Positions 35,012 to 47,000 of a DNA stretch of 64,000 nucleotides are shown here, one piece after another; within the stretch, counting starts at the first letter, position 1, and each line of letters opens with the position of its first letter. Under the pieces are notes generated by a model that saw nothing but the letters and a program-made list of their open reading frames with translations, was not told the DNA's origin and ran no database searches. The DNA is from Chloranthus sessilifolius (Eukaryota; Streptophyta; Magnoliopsida; Chloranthales; Chloranthaceae): assembly GCA_021018995.1 (NCBI GenBank), contig CM037589.1, positions 7,641,001-7,705,000 on the forward strand. Reading direction: 5' to 3'. The translations under genes and the position numbers were made by a program.

Positions 35012-35344
35012 TTGAGAGAGAGAATGGACAATTTTATTACAAAACGTTGTTTAGACTTTAGACTATATACCATGTGTATAGTCTTTTATCTTTTTACACT
35101 TAAAAATAAATAATTAGACAAATAAAAAATGTATTATTAATTTTATTTAAACACACAAGGGCAAATAAAGACTCAGCTTCAGCTTTATTTACGACTTTAT
35201 ACACCTTAAAAAGGTGCTAATATAGACTTATGCTTAGATAAGCTTAATTTAGACTCCTTGGAAGGAAGCCTACTTGCAGAGATGATAAGATGAAGAATAA
35301 CTAGAGTATAGGCTGAGCCTAGACTTTGAACTCTAAGATAAAGC

Positions 35345-35506
35345 TCTTTTTCCTATGCTACGTGGAATGGGATGCCAACGGTTGCACCCACCAATCCTTC
35401 TTACAATATATATGTGCGTCAGTGCGTGTGCTTTTTTTCCCATGCTACGTGGATTGGAATGCAGTGGTTGCACCAATCCTTCTCACAATATATATGTGCG
35501 TGTGCT
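35345..35506 (+). repeat. Tandem duplication of about 80 bp
   Basis: Unit 35345-35430 and unit 35431-35506 share TATGCTACGTGGA, GGTTGCACC, CCAATCCTTCT and ACAATATATATGTGCG. The second copy is about 10 bp shorter. Confidence 0.85.
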
Positions 35507-35761
35507 CGATCCTAAAGTTGAACTCTAAGATCAGGCTCATATTCCGGATCATCTATGACAATGAACAGTTTATTAACTTTGCATTTCATCATTTATTTTA
35601 AGTCACAGAGTACACCATAGTCAACGATTATTGAAATGATTTATTTTTATTTTAATATTTTTAAATCAACTTGGTACATGTCAACTTGGCATCCAAATAA
35701 AATGACTCAATCCTAAATTTGAACTCTAGGATTGAGCACATATTCATGTTTCTATCAATAA

Positions 35762-35765
<4 letters not shown>

Positions 35766-35812
<47 letters not shown>
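35766..35812. repeat. (TA)n microsatellite
   Basis: A TA run of about 23 units. Frames across it are artefacts. Confidence 0.95.
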
Positions 35813-35815
<3 letters not shown>

Positions 35816-36000
35816 CAAGAGCTTGCGGTGTAATCCATATTCTATCCCAGCAACAGTGCCAGTTAGGTGATATATGTGTAGCACTCATACTCCCAAACAC
35901 ATGTTAGAGTAACCCTGGGTGCGTGTGATCCTAACTTTTGTGTGCGTTTAATTTATTGACCTCGTTGATTGGGTTGAAAGCTTGATCATTTTAGTCTAGT

Positions 36001-36200
36001 GGCGTAGCCACATAGAAGGGTGTGGGGGCTCAAGCCCCCATTTAACTTTAGAGTTTCTATGAGATATGGTTCTTATATAACCTTATTTGTATATAAGCCT
36101 CCAAATCTATGATGTAGAAGCCCCCAAATCGATGGTCAACAACTTGTAACATTATATGTATAATTTGTAGCCCCCACCAACAAAAATTTCTGGCTACGCC
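36001..36200. mobile_element. Small MITE with GGCGTAGCCA ends
   Basis: GGCGTAGCCA at 36001-36010 and its perfect inverse TGGCTACGCC at 36191-36200, with subterminal GTGGGGGCT/AGCCCCCAC also inverted. About 200 bp, no ORF. The TSD is unclear. It is probably hAT-like. Confidence 0.65.
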
Positions 36201-36229
36201 CCAACAAAGATTGAGTGCAAGTTTGATTA

Positions 36230-36770
36230 TATATATAAAGTCAGTTTCCTAAAACATGTTCCTAGGGTTGAACCCTATGACGATGCTATTTGGGTACCAC
36301 ATGGTCAATCAAAAACCATTAAAAAAATTATTTAATCACCACTACAATATATATGGTGTTTCAATGACACTTGTTGTTAAAGCATTTTTTAGTAGCGACA
36401 GGCCTAATAACGACAATTTTTTATAGTGACAAGATTAACGGTAGTAATTTTTTATTAATAACGACAGTTTTAGCTGTTGTTAATAGTCTTAATTTTTGTA
36501 GTGCACCATTGACTACAATTCAATGATTGTTAAAATGAATGGTGATCAAGCCCCAATGATTGATGACTTGAGTAATTGCTCCCAAGGCCCTAGGTTCGAA
36601 GTGATTCCTCAACTCTCCTATATTAGCCGGATGTAGAAAGCATGTGTATTCATTAAATAGTAGTGGTATATGTGAGGCACCACACTCCATATGGATTAGT
36701 CCAACCTAAATTCGGATAGGGTAGCTCTATTTAGGCCTATGCAATTATTAAGGGCGCATATCTAGAAATT
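36230..36770 (+). repeat. Low-copy repeat, paralogue of 52480-52895
   Basis: Shared blocks include CTAGGGTTGAACCC, CTATTTGGGT, AATTATTTAATCACC, GGTGATCAAGCC, TTGCTCCCAAGG and GGTAGCTCTATT. It contains a B-box-like GGTTCGAA near 36593, so part may be SINE-derived. CACTA MITE no. 2 is inserted in this copy only. Confidence 0.7.
36340..36503. mobile_element. CACTA MITE no. 2 (164 bp)
   Basis: It starts CACTACAA and ends TTTTTGTAGTG, with 3-bp TSD CAC at 36337-36339 and 36504-36506. The paralogue near 52653 has the uninterrupted target (aatcaccattgac), so the empty site is in the window. Confidence 0.9.
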
Positions 36771-36798
36771 TATTGATTGCTTTGAATCAGACGATGGA

Positions 36799-36937
36799 CA
36801 CTACAAAAAATAAGACTATTAACAATAATTTTTTGGAGCAAAAAACTGTCGCTATGAATAAAAAATCTATTAAAATTATTAGTGATAATTTTTTGTTGAT
36901 AGCGATAATTTTTCTAATAAGCTTATTTTTTGTAGTG
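36799..36937. mobile_element. CACTA MITE no. 3 (139 bp)
   Basis: It starts CACTACAAAAAATAAG and ends CTTATTTTTTGTAGTG, an identical inverted pair, with TSD GGA at 36796-36798 and 36938-36940. Short frames inside are not genes. Confidence 0.92.
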
Positions 36938-37521
36938 GGACTTGGCCTCGAAACCAAAAGATTTTGTCCTAAAGTCAAACTTTAGGACCGAGCACGTATT
37001 CTTGTTTCTCATGCGGTCGAGAGCATGTGACGTAATCTATATTCCAACTATGCAACAACACCAATTGGGCGACACATGGCACCCAAACACATTTTAGAGT
37101 GTTAGTGGTTCCGCACAACGTCGATCTAAAATAATTAAAAATAGGACATTATTTTAATCATCGTTTACAATGGCGGTCAAATGATAGTTAAATACGGCAT
37201 AGCCATCATAGGGGTCACGATTCACAGGGGTCACGAAGCATTCTAATGAGGCTACTGCAACCCTAACTTTTGTATGCATTTAATTTGTTGACTTCTTTGG
37301 TTGTGTTAAAAGTTTGAACGAGTTTGATATTTTTAGTCTCCATTGTGGCCTGATCACTATACATTTTTAACTATTGTGGTCAATAGTGATTAAATAATTT
37401 TTTTGGATTATCTTTGATCTTCCATGTGCTTTGTTTAGATGCCGCATGGCACCCAAATAGTATCGATAGGGGATCCAACCGTAGGATCATGTTCAACAGA
37501 ACCAACTTTATATATGTATAT

Positions 37522-37711
37522 CACTACAAAAAATGAGATTATTAGCGACAGTTTTTTTTTAAAAAAAACTGCCGCTATTAGTACTGTCGCTATAAAAAAC
37601 TGCCGCTACACCACAAAAAACTGCCGCTATTTGTAGCGACAGAACTAATAGCTAATAGCGGCAGTTTTTTATTAAAAAAAACTGCCGCTAATAGTCTTAT
37701 TTTTTGTAGTG
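37522..37711. mobile_element. CACTA MITE no. 4 (190 bp)
   Basis: It starts CACTACAAAAAATGAG and ends CTTATTTTTTGTAGTG, with TSD TAT at 37519-37521 and 37712-37714. The interior is several GCGGCAGTTTTTT-type inverted motifs. The right arm of the inverted repeat (near 52485-52495) lacks it and reads straight through. Confidence 0.92.
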
Positions 37712-37957
37712 TATTGAAAAGGGTTCCGTCCTCCACTTGAGGACAGTGAGCATCCTACAAAATCCCACATGGAGTTTAATGTGACACTCATAATACTATT
37801 TTGATTCCTCAAGGAGCACAAGTGCATTGCTTATATCATTTTTGAAAGAAAACTAAATTGAAATATCATCTTTATACCATGTATTTCTTTACTAATAAAA
37901 TTTGGAACATTAAAACTAGTCTAAGTTTGACTTTTGCTTTAAAAATATTTTTTTGCT

Positions 37958-37960
<3 letters not shown>

Positions 37961-38004
<44 letters not shown>

Positions 38005-38042
38005 TATGTGTGTATGTGTGTGTGTGTGTGTGTTTGTGTGTG
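37961..38042. repeat. (TA)n-(GT)n compound microsatellite
   Basis: A TA run at 37961-38001 is followed by GT repeats. The inverted partner in the right arm is the (CA)n-TATA tract at about 52413-52438. Confidence 0.95.
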
Positions 38043-38945
38043 GTCGAGAGCTTGTGGTGTAATCCATTTTGTTAGATCAAGGCCATATATTTATTTAATA
38101 ACTCCTAAGTAAAGGCTGACACTAGAGGGAGTAGTGTCACATGGCCTTCACAGGGGTGACGAATAATGAGGCCGTGACAATCCTTTTTTTGTATGCATTT
38201 AATTTATTGACCTCGTTGCAACAGGCTTACATCGGGGTTTGGTAAGGGTTTCTTGACCTGCCTTGACCCGACTCTCTCCCTTAGATTTGAGCTTAATTTA
38301 TCCAAGCCCACCCAATTTTTCGCTAAAGAGGTTGGGTTGGAGGGAGTAAATTGATTGTATTAAAAGTTTGATTAAGTTTGATCCTTTAGTCACAACCAAA
38401 ATTGAAACTTAGTGTGAGGTAGCACTAGGCTCTTATTTTGTTATTCCTTTTATATATATAACGGAGGCCTGGGACATGGTTGAACCCTATGACATGGCCA
38501 GTTGGTTCCCACATGACAACTAATCAGAGGATCGGGTATTTCAGAAACTTGCCCAAGTTCAATTAAGTACCATCTCTGTGACAGCCCGAATCTCGGCACC
38601 CCGAAACCCGTGCCATCAGCACGATCCTCCAGGCCGTGCCCCAAAGCTTAACACGGAACATCGGTATAACAAGCATAATTAAATAAATAAAGTAATTAAT
38701 CTCATTAAAGCGGAAGAAGTTAATATGCCCAACTGGCATATTCAAAAGATAGTTCTACCTTCATGCCACTGCATGAATAGAGAACCGACTCGAACCATCG
38801 GTGATAATCGAATCAACCCAAATGGTTCGCCAAAAGAATAATCTATTTTGAATTACATTGTTTCAAAATAAAGGCTTGACATACCAAGCCGCACTAAACT
38901 GCTCTCAAAACTGACTCTCTCTATCAAAGTGTTCAGCAGAATCAC

Positions 38946-39054
38946 CTAGAAGAAGTCCTTGGATGGAGGCTCCAACTCGTCTCCTGGCGCGAAATCCGAA
39001 TCACCCGGATTTACGCCCCCCGAAGCCTCAGCTGCTGCTATCAAAGGACCTGCG
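38946..39054 (-). CDS. Conserved LTR short reading frame, copy 2
   Basis: It reads AGPLIAAAEASGG and ends PPSKDFF-stop, aligned codon for codon with 22917-23025. An extra T just upstream (CCCTTTTAG) puts a stop before it in the longer frame, so only the 36-codon core is shared. Confidence 0.35.
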
Positions 39055-40099
39055 ACGTATAGTCTAAAAGGGTGAGCTACATCCTAGCTCAATAGGGAAC
39101 AAGCACAATTAACATATAAGTTAAAACTCACATATATTCCATGATATTCAGAGCATGATGAATCTATGCATTTGCTAGAAAACCAATTAAAAGCAGATGT
39201 CTTATACTCAATTCACTGGTAAGTTGCATGTATCACTTTACTGTTGATTTAATCATGAATGGCACTGAACAGGCCTAAAGTAAAACTTAAATCTTCAACT
39301 TAAGTAATCCCCGAGCAATATAGCATCGAGCCCCGATGAAATACCCTTCATCGTCATCTAATTAGACAGTTGTAAAAAAATATGTATTCCCTGAGAATAC
39401 GACCCAAGCCCCTTTCTCATTAGGCGGCGGAGTTAAATATTACACAACATCCCTGGGATGTCCTTACGGTCACGGATAAACCTCCGTGATGGTGTACGGA
39501 TTCGCTGCCGTACCGGTCACGGATATCCTACCGTATCAGTCGTGGGTATCCCGCCACGTTGGTGGGGTATCCTCCAAACTTCAAATAAAAAAAATATCAT
39601 GTGCATTACATATAGTTGTTCACCGTGTAAGTGTGCTATCTTATATCAGTTAGGCCTTAACAGTAATTATTCACTCCTATGTATACATCCCTGGGATGTA
39701 TACATACCCGCATCACACCTGATGCCTTTATTACTTCCTCATCCCCTGGGGATGTCTCAATTTCATTTGATTACTTATTCTTAGTTACTCGCATCATACA
39801 GATGTCCTCATCACATTTTTGGTGTCACACACGCACCCATTTTTATAAAGCTTTTCACATTTAAAACAGCTTCAATTAGATAATTATATCACTATATACA
39901 TGCTCTTGAAATTAAAGTACATGTTCAAGGTGTTCCCTACCTCAAGTCTTTGAAACTTCTAGCATCGAGGTCCCACGCGACTCTTTGTACTCATGATCAT
40001 ACGTACCACCTATGGTACAACATAACACATATAACTCATCACTAAAAATGTAACAAAGAAGGTCCAAGACCCTCCCTGAATCTCAAAGTCAACTATAAA

Positions 40100-40585
40100 G
40101 TTTAAGCAAAACTGTCAAAGTCGATTAATCGATTCCCAAAATCGATTAATCGAAATGCAACTCAATTAATCGATTCCCAAAATCGATTAATCGAAACCAA
40201 AATCGATTAATCGATTCTCAAAATCGATTAATCGAGATTCAAATTCGATTAATCGATCCCAGATCGATTAATCGAGGTCTCCAACATAAAGCAGTCGATT
40301 CTTAAATCGAGTAGTCGAGATCTCAAAATCGATTAATCGATTAATCGAAATCCAAAATTGATTAATCGAAATCCCAATTCGATTAGTCGATTTCCCCAGG
40401 TTTCATTTTTCCAGTGGCTGGAGCTTCCCAATCGATTAGTCGATTTCCTAATCGACTAATCGAAATCCAAATCGATTAATCGAAAATTCATTTCAATTAA
40501 TCGAAATCGGGCTTCCTTGACTTTTCAACTTCTGGGCCGAAATTGATTAATCGAAATCCAATTTCGATTAATCGATTTGGCCAGA
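40100..40585. repeat. TCGATTAATCGA palindrome array, gypsy element 1, 3' LTR
   Basis: About 20 exact or near copies with variants TCGATTAGTCGA and TCAATTAATCGA, plus a CCAGTGGCTGG motif near 40422. The 5' LTR array (50665-51110) is its partner and differs by loss or gain of single units. Confidence 0.95.
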
Positions 40586-41147
40586 TTCAGCCCCCTTTCA
40601 GGCTGATCTTCCAAATCTCTATTCTTTCTTTCTTATGCCATTAATCTATCCTTCTAAGCATATTTGACAGAATTTAATCATCATACATCTATGCATTAAC
40701 TTTAATTTAAAAGTTACCTCAAGAATCCCTTCAAGGGATAAATTTGTTGGGTTTGATGGCTAGGGTTCCACCACTCGTTTCACGATCCCAAACGCTTTGA
40801 ATTCGTCAATGAATGCCCTTATCTACCCTTGATTTGCATTCACCCCCTCCTTAATAACTCCTCTTTACTTCTCTCTCTCTCCTCTTAACTCTCTCTTCAA
40901 TAGTTCAAACAAAAGAGAAATAGGGCTATTAAACCCTTATATCCCTCTTGTCTTGGTGTTAAGCACATACACCTAGATAGGTGTATGTGACTCCAGATCT
41001 TCACTACACTCCACCCACTTACATCGTATTCACATCACATTCGTTCATCACTTCTCAACTCAACTAGTGAACTATTTAGTCAAACCTATGATCAGTCTGG
41101 CACGGATCCCGAGGTCACCATTTTACTTAAATTTTTAGGTTATTACA

Positions 41148-41160
41148 TCCTCCCCACCTT
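41148..41160 (-). other. Polypurine tract of gypsy element 1
   Basis: AAGGTGGGGAGGA directly abuts the 3' LTR (TGTAATAACC). The same tract abuts the LTR of element 2 at 60600-60612. Confidence 0.9.
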
Positions 41161-41388
41161 AGGAATTTTTATCCTCGAAAATAACCCAAAGGTGTGTGCT
41201 TGCATACCCCGCACACTGGGTGACGCGTACCCACATACCAAAGTAATTAGAGACAGTTAATTTACGCAGATACAAAAATATTTCGATATTTCATTAATAG
41301 GCAAAATTTTATAACTTTGAATTACATTGTTTGATGACATCAAAAGTTCCAAAAACAGGCATACAAAAAGAACATCCGCATCGCGGTC

Positions 41389-42960
41389 TCACGCCGTCCC
41401 CTCGCCTGGCTGATCTGGTGTAGGAGCAGGCGGCTCCATGTGGGCTGGCGGATGTGTGGGGGTTGACTGGGCTGCTGGAGCTGGCTGGCTGGGTAGCGGC
41501 GGCTGCTCTGGTGGCTGTGGTGTCTCGGCCGGCGGAACTGATGTAGAAATGGAAGTACCGGCGTCGGTAGTCGTGGTGGTCAGACGGAAGACAGGACCCC
41601 TATGAAAGGCAGTCCATCCCGCAGTCTACTCCTCCTAAGCGAGGTACCGCTGGTAGTCGGACAGGTAGATGTAGCGGAGGGTATGGAACATCAGAAAGTC
41701 TATCCTCCGGTTCATCCTCTCGTTGTTGGCCTCCATGCGGGCCAACACGTCCTCGATCGTCGGAGCCTGGCGAGCTGCTCGCCGGCGATAGGAAGAAGTA
41801 GGTGTAGTCGCGATAGACTGTGCTGGATGGGTAGATGAAGCGGTGGGATGGGAGGGCGCCCCATCCACTGGTGGCTCAATCGGGTGTGCCCCACCCTCAG
41901 GTGGGTCCTGCTGTGGTGGTGGGGGTGGTGGCGATGCTACTGCTGCTACTGGTGCGTGACCCGGAGCCGGTAGGGTCCGCTTCAACAAATTGTAACTACG
42001 GCTCCATGAAGACTTCGAAAACGTTTTCACTCGGTCTGTCGCCCGCACCTCGTGGGGCGATACCGCATACTCGGGAGCGTTGGAGTAACACTCCAACATG
42101 CTCGAGATCAACCGAGCATACATCATTTTCTCCTTGGGCCTCAAGTTGCCCTTCATTAACTTGCCCTTAATGTACCTCATCCCTTCTAGGATGAGCATGG
42201 TTGCGTCGAACCAACGGCCACAAAAGGCCGCATACAGTGCCTGCTGCACCATATCTATCCGCTCGGTGTCGTGCCGCAACGGGTAGAGGTCACACTTGAT
42301 TATGGAATCAAGCATCCACATGTAGTGGGGAAGGTAGACCCTCTTGATGGAGGATCCCGACCCCTTCTTCCCATTGGTCATGCGGGTCATGATCTCCTCA
42401 AATTTAACCTCTTCCTCGAAGGGTGGAAAGAGGGTGGTCTCGGGTGTAAAGTCGAGGTAGCACTCAAGGACCTCATGAATATGACGGCGGGTGAATGTGT
42501 AGTCCCGACCTTCAATAGTGGTCTTCACTACATCGTCGGTAGGGCCGTCCACGAGCCATTGGTAGAATAGTCTAACCAACCTAGGGTAGTAGGACCCACG
42601 AATTGGTTTGAAGAGGTTGCCGAGACCGGCATTTTGAAGGTAATTACGAGCCCATTGGGTCTCACCCGACACATCGGGATTTGTAAATAGGGTTGGGTCG
42701 ATGATGTACTCAACCTCGAATGTCTTAGCCTCTCACCACTCATTAGGTTGAAGGACGTTGGTGGGTGGTGGCGGCATGGGTGTGGACTCGCGTGAAGACT
42801 TGCGCGAAGACGCGCTTGTCGACCAGGACGTGGTGTCCGATGTTGATGGTGACGGAGTCCTCACGGGTGATGGGGTCCGTGGTGGCGGTGCGGTGTTCTT
42901 ACGCCGGACCGGTAGCTTGGAGGTTGCCTTCTTCGAAGACAAACGGATTTTGGGCAGCAT
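41389..42960 (-). pseudogene. Extra ORF downstream of pol, gypsy element 1 (broken copy)
   Basis: It has the same layout and about the same length as the intact ORF at 60884-62452. The start is ATG at 42960 (MLPKIRLSSKK; family form MPPKTRLSSKK). Two stops break it: TGA at 42733-42735 where the intact copy has TGG, and TAG at 41635-41637 where it has CAG. The long middle part (LVRLFYQ, HIHEVLECYLDFTP, CGRWFDAT, MRYIKGKLMKGNLRPKEK) is strongly conserved with mostly mild replacements. The C-terminal P/T/Q-rich tail runs to a final stop at 41389-41391. A TATA box is at 43179-43186, about 220 bp upstream. Function is unknown. It vaguely resembles plant transposon-associated proteins such as Athila ORF1. 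Confidence 0.8.
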
Positions 42961-43178
42961 TATGGTGAAATTTTCGGTAAAAATTAGGGTTTTCAACTTG
43001 AAATTGAAGAAATACGCGATCCTAGGGTTTCCCTTAGGTTTCGGATGCGAATGTGTGCGATTGCGGATGCAAAATCGACGGAAATCCAAACCCAAGATCC
43101 CTCGGTCGGTTGGAGAAGAAGAAGAAAATGGCGCCCACTTGCAAAATCTTCGAATGGCACCAAAAACCCCAACACACA

Positions 43179-43186
43179 TATATATA
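43179..43186 (-). promoter_or_regulatory. TATA box upstream of the extra ORF, element 1
   Basis: GGCCTATATATA on the minus strand is about 220 bp before the ORF start, immediately after the palindrome array. Element 2 has the same GGCCTATATATA at 62683-62694 with similar spacing. Confidence 0.5.
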
Positions 43187-43195
43187 GGCCCTAGT

Positions 43196-43885
43196 TTGAT
43201 TAATCGATTTCTCAAAGTCGATTAATCGAGTTGCAAAACTAGCTAAGGCGCTCGAAATCGATTAATCGAAATCCATTTCGATTAATCGAAATCGTAGCCG
43301 TTTAAAATTTTAAATTTTGAGCTCACTGGCGGGAGCCAGTCGCTTAATCGAAATCCAATTCAATTAATCGAAATTACAAAATCGATTAATCGAGATTTGC
43401 TTCGATTAATCGAAATCGTGTAGCCCTTCAGTATTTTTTTTTTAAAAAACATCTTTAAGTAACTCGATTAATCGAAGTTTCAGTTCGATTAGTCGAAATT
43501 CCAAATCGATTAATCGAATTTTACTTCGATTAATCGAAATCGTATTTTATACTTCAAAATTTTCTAATTTCCTAAAGTTACTCTATTAATCGAACTTCCA
43601 GTTCGATTAATCAAAATTCCAAATCGATTAATCAAATTGTTCTTCGATTAATCGAATTTACCTAAATTCTTCAAGTTTTTCATAATTTCTTAAGTTTATT
43701 CGATTAGTCGAACCTCCAAATCAATTAATCGAAATCCAAAATCGATTAATCGAAACCTATATCGATTAATCAAAAATTCCCTTCTTTTATTTCCTGAATT
43801 CCCATTCAACTTTCCAGTCACTGGCACATGCCAGTCGACTAATCGACCAAAATCGATTAATCGAGTTGCAATTCGATTAATCAAT
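43196..43885. repeat. TCGATTAATCGA array between pol and the extra ORF, element 1
   Basis: Over 20 palindrome copies or variants, mixed with CTGGCGGGAGCCAG (about 43326) and CTGGCACATGCCAG (about 43821) hairpins. Same motif vocabulary as the LTR array. Confidence 0.95.
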
Positions 43886-44081
43886 TTTGATCAGGTTCTT
43901 TAAACTTTCAAAGTGATTTGTTTCCTTGATTTCCATTGGTAATTTATGATACAAAACACATCCTCAAGATCATGTGTGCATAAAAATGTTGTTTCCTTAT
44001 CATATTTTGATCAAAATTTCCATTGAATTACAAGCATCGTTAAAATCCACAAACATGCTTGCGGTGATATAATTTGATTCT

Positions 44082-47000
44082 CAAGCCATCGAAAATAAGG
44101 CTGGATATTGTTCTTTCACATCGGCCTCTCGTTCCCATGTAGCTTTCTCGGCCGGATGATGTTTCCATCAGACAAGTACCAATGAAATCACTTTTGTTCG
44201 CAACACTTGTTCCTTTCGGTCCAAAATCTCCACCGGCTCTTCGATCATGGTCATGTCCTCATGCATTTCAAAAGCTTGACCGCTCAACACGTGGTCAGGG
44301 TCGTTAATGTACTTCCTAAGCATAGATACATGGAAGGCATTGTGTACTTGATTGAATAACGGTGGTAATCCGATGCGGTAAGCAACCTCCCCGACTCGAC
44401 CCAAAACTTCGAACGGTCCAAGATAGCGAAGACTTAGCTTCCATCTCTTTCCAAATCTCGTGACTCCCTTCATAGGAGACACTTTCACAAACACGTGTTC
44501 CCCCACTTTGAAGTCTACACTCGTTCGCTTGAGATCGGCGAAGCTTTTCTGTCTGCTCTGCGCCGCTTTGAGTTTTGCCCTTATCATACGAACATAGGTG
44601 GCATTGTCTTCAAGTATTTCGGGTCTCAAAACAAATTTCTCACCCGTTTCTTCCCAATTTATGGGCGATCTACATCGCCGTCCGTAAAGTGCTTTATATG
44701 GTGCCATCCCAATGCTCGTTTGGAAACTATTGTTATATGTAAACTCAATCAAGGGTAGGTGTTGATCCCACGATCCTTGCAATTCCAACATACATGCCCT
44801 AAGCATGTCCTCAATGATTTGATTGACCCTCTCAGTTTGTCCGTCAGTTTGCGGATGGAATGCCGTACTGAAATCTAGTCGCGTTCCCATTCCTTCTTGA
44901 AATTTCTTCCAGAACTTCGATGTATACAATGGGTCACGGTCTGAAACAATACTACTCGAAACCCCATGCAAACGGACAATTTCTTTCATATGAAGTTCTG
45001 CCAATCTTCCCGTCGTGTACATCGTGTTGTAGGGCAAGAAGTGCGTTGTCTTGGTCAATCGATCGACCACTACCCAAATGGCATTGTACTTCCTTGCAGT
45101 ACGCGGAAGTCCAACGATGAAGTCCATAGAGATCGATTCCCACTTCCATTTCGGTATAGGTAGAGGCTATAATAAGCCTGCGAGATGTCTATGATCGATC
45201 TTCACTTGCTGACACGTCAAACACCGCGAGACGTACTCTGCCACATCTTGTTTCAAGCCTCTCCACCAATAGTTCTTTTTCAAATCTTGATACATCTTTG
45301 TACTTCCCGGGTGGATAGCATAACTCGATTTGTGTGATTCATCCAGAATTGTTCGTCGTAGATCGGCATTGTTCGGAATACAGAGTCGTCCTTTGAATAA
45401 TAAGGAACCATCCCCTTTGATTGAAAAATCAGATGTAATGTCTTCAGTCACATCTTGACGAATCCTTGTTAGCGCCAGGTCTTTCATCTGTAGTTCATGG
45501 ATATGCTCAAATATCATCGGTCTCACTGATATATTAGCCAAGAAGGCTCCTGTAGCTTGCGACTCAATGTTTGCATCATATAGTGTCAAATCTTCCAACA
45601 ACTTCCATCGGTGTATACCCAAAATGAGACTAGCTAACTGAGTTGAACTTTTCCGACTCAAGGCATCCGCTACTACATTAGCCTTGCCTGGATGGTACTG
45701 TATAGAACAGTCATAGTCCTTAAGAAACTCCATCCATTTGCGCTGCCTCATATTTAATTCCTTCTGTGTAAACAGATATCTAAGGCTTTTATGGTCGGTG
45801 AAAATCTCAAAAGTCTCACCGTACAAATAATGTCTCCAAATCTTGAGCGCGAAAATGACCGCTGCTAATTCCAGGTCGTGCGTCGGATAATTCTTCTCAT
45901 GCTCTTTCAACTGTCTTGACCCATATGCTATCACTTGTTTGTGCTGATTAAGCACACAACCCAAACCAGTATACGAAGCATCGCTATACACTGCAAACCC
46001 TCCACTGCCTGAAGGTATAGCTAACACTGGAGCTGAAGTGAGTCTCTTTTTGAGTTCTTGAAAACTCTTCTCGCATGCCTCACTCCATTCAAACCTTGCA
46101 TCTTTCCGTGTGAGTCTCGTGAGTGGTCCTGATATCTTTGAAAAACCCTCAACGAAACGTCGGTAGTAACCCGCCAATCCAAGGAAACTACGGATGTCGG
46201 TTATGGTCTTTGGTTGCTCCCAATTCACTACTGCTTCGATCTTTGTTGGATCTACAGTGACACCAAGCTTCGAGACGACATGTCCCAAAAAGCTAACTTC
46301 TTCTAACCAAAACTCATATTTGCTGAGCTTGGCATACAACTGGTGTTCACGTAGGGTTCGTAGGGCTATTCTCAAGTGTTTCTCATGCTCTTCTTCTGAC
46401 TTTGAATAGATCAGGATGTCGTCAACAAACACTACGACACAAGTATCTAGGTGTGGTTTAAACACCCTATTCATCAGATCCATGAATGACGTCGGGGCAT
46501 TTGTTAACCCAAACGGCATCACTAGGAATTCATAGTGTCCGTATCGAGTCCTGAATGCAGTCTTCTGAATATCCTCTGCCTTGACTCTCAACTGATGATA
46601 TCCCGATCTCAGATCGATCTTTGAGAAATATTTCGCTCCTTGCAGCAGATCGAACAAGTCATTTATTCTAGGCAAAGGGTATCGGTTCTTTAATAGTGAG
46701 TTTGTTTAATTGTCGATAGTCAATGCACAGACGCATTGACCCATCTTTCTTCTTTACAAATAAGACCGGTGCTCCCCATGGAGACACGCTCGGTCTAACG
46801 AAACCTTTGTCCATTAACTCTTGTAGCTGCTCTTTCAACTCCTTCAACTCAGCAGGAGCCATTCGGTATGGTGCTTTAGAAACAGGCTCCGTTCCTGGTG
46901 CTAAGTCGATGGCGAATTCTATTTCTCTCTCTGGAGGTAATCCAGGTAACTCCTCTGGAAATACATCGGCGAAGTCTCGCACGACTGCTATCTCCGAGAT

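Larger units (their letters stand above)
37343..38530 (+). repeat. Left arm of a large inverted repeat
   Basis: Read in reverse it matches 51690-52706: GGTTGAACCCTATGAC, ACATGGTTGAACC, CCTTTAGTCACAACCAAAATTG, AATTTATTGACCTCGTTGCA and GTGTGGTCGAGAGC all have inverse partners there. The arms are diverged and the left arm lacks about 200 bp present on the right. The centre of symmetry is where the 13.1-kb gypsy element is inserted. Confidence 0.85.
38577..41147 (-). repeat. Gypsy element 1, 3' LTR
   Basis: It is bounded by the TSD on the left and the PPT on the right. In element sense it has the GGTCACCTCGGGATCC block near its start, a TATA-like GGATATAAGG at about 40940, the TCGATTAATCGA array (about 40100-40580), CCCTGGG-type palindromes (39360-39760) and the short conserved frame (38946-39054). 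It retains a 26-bp segment missing from the 5' LTR. Confidence 0.93.

Noticed and set aside
42758-43225. 155-codon plus-strand frame
   Set aside because: Shadow of the extra retroelement ORF and its leader on the minus strand.
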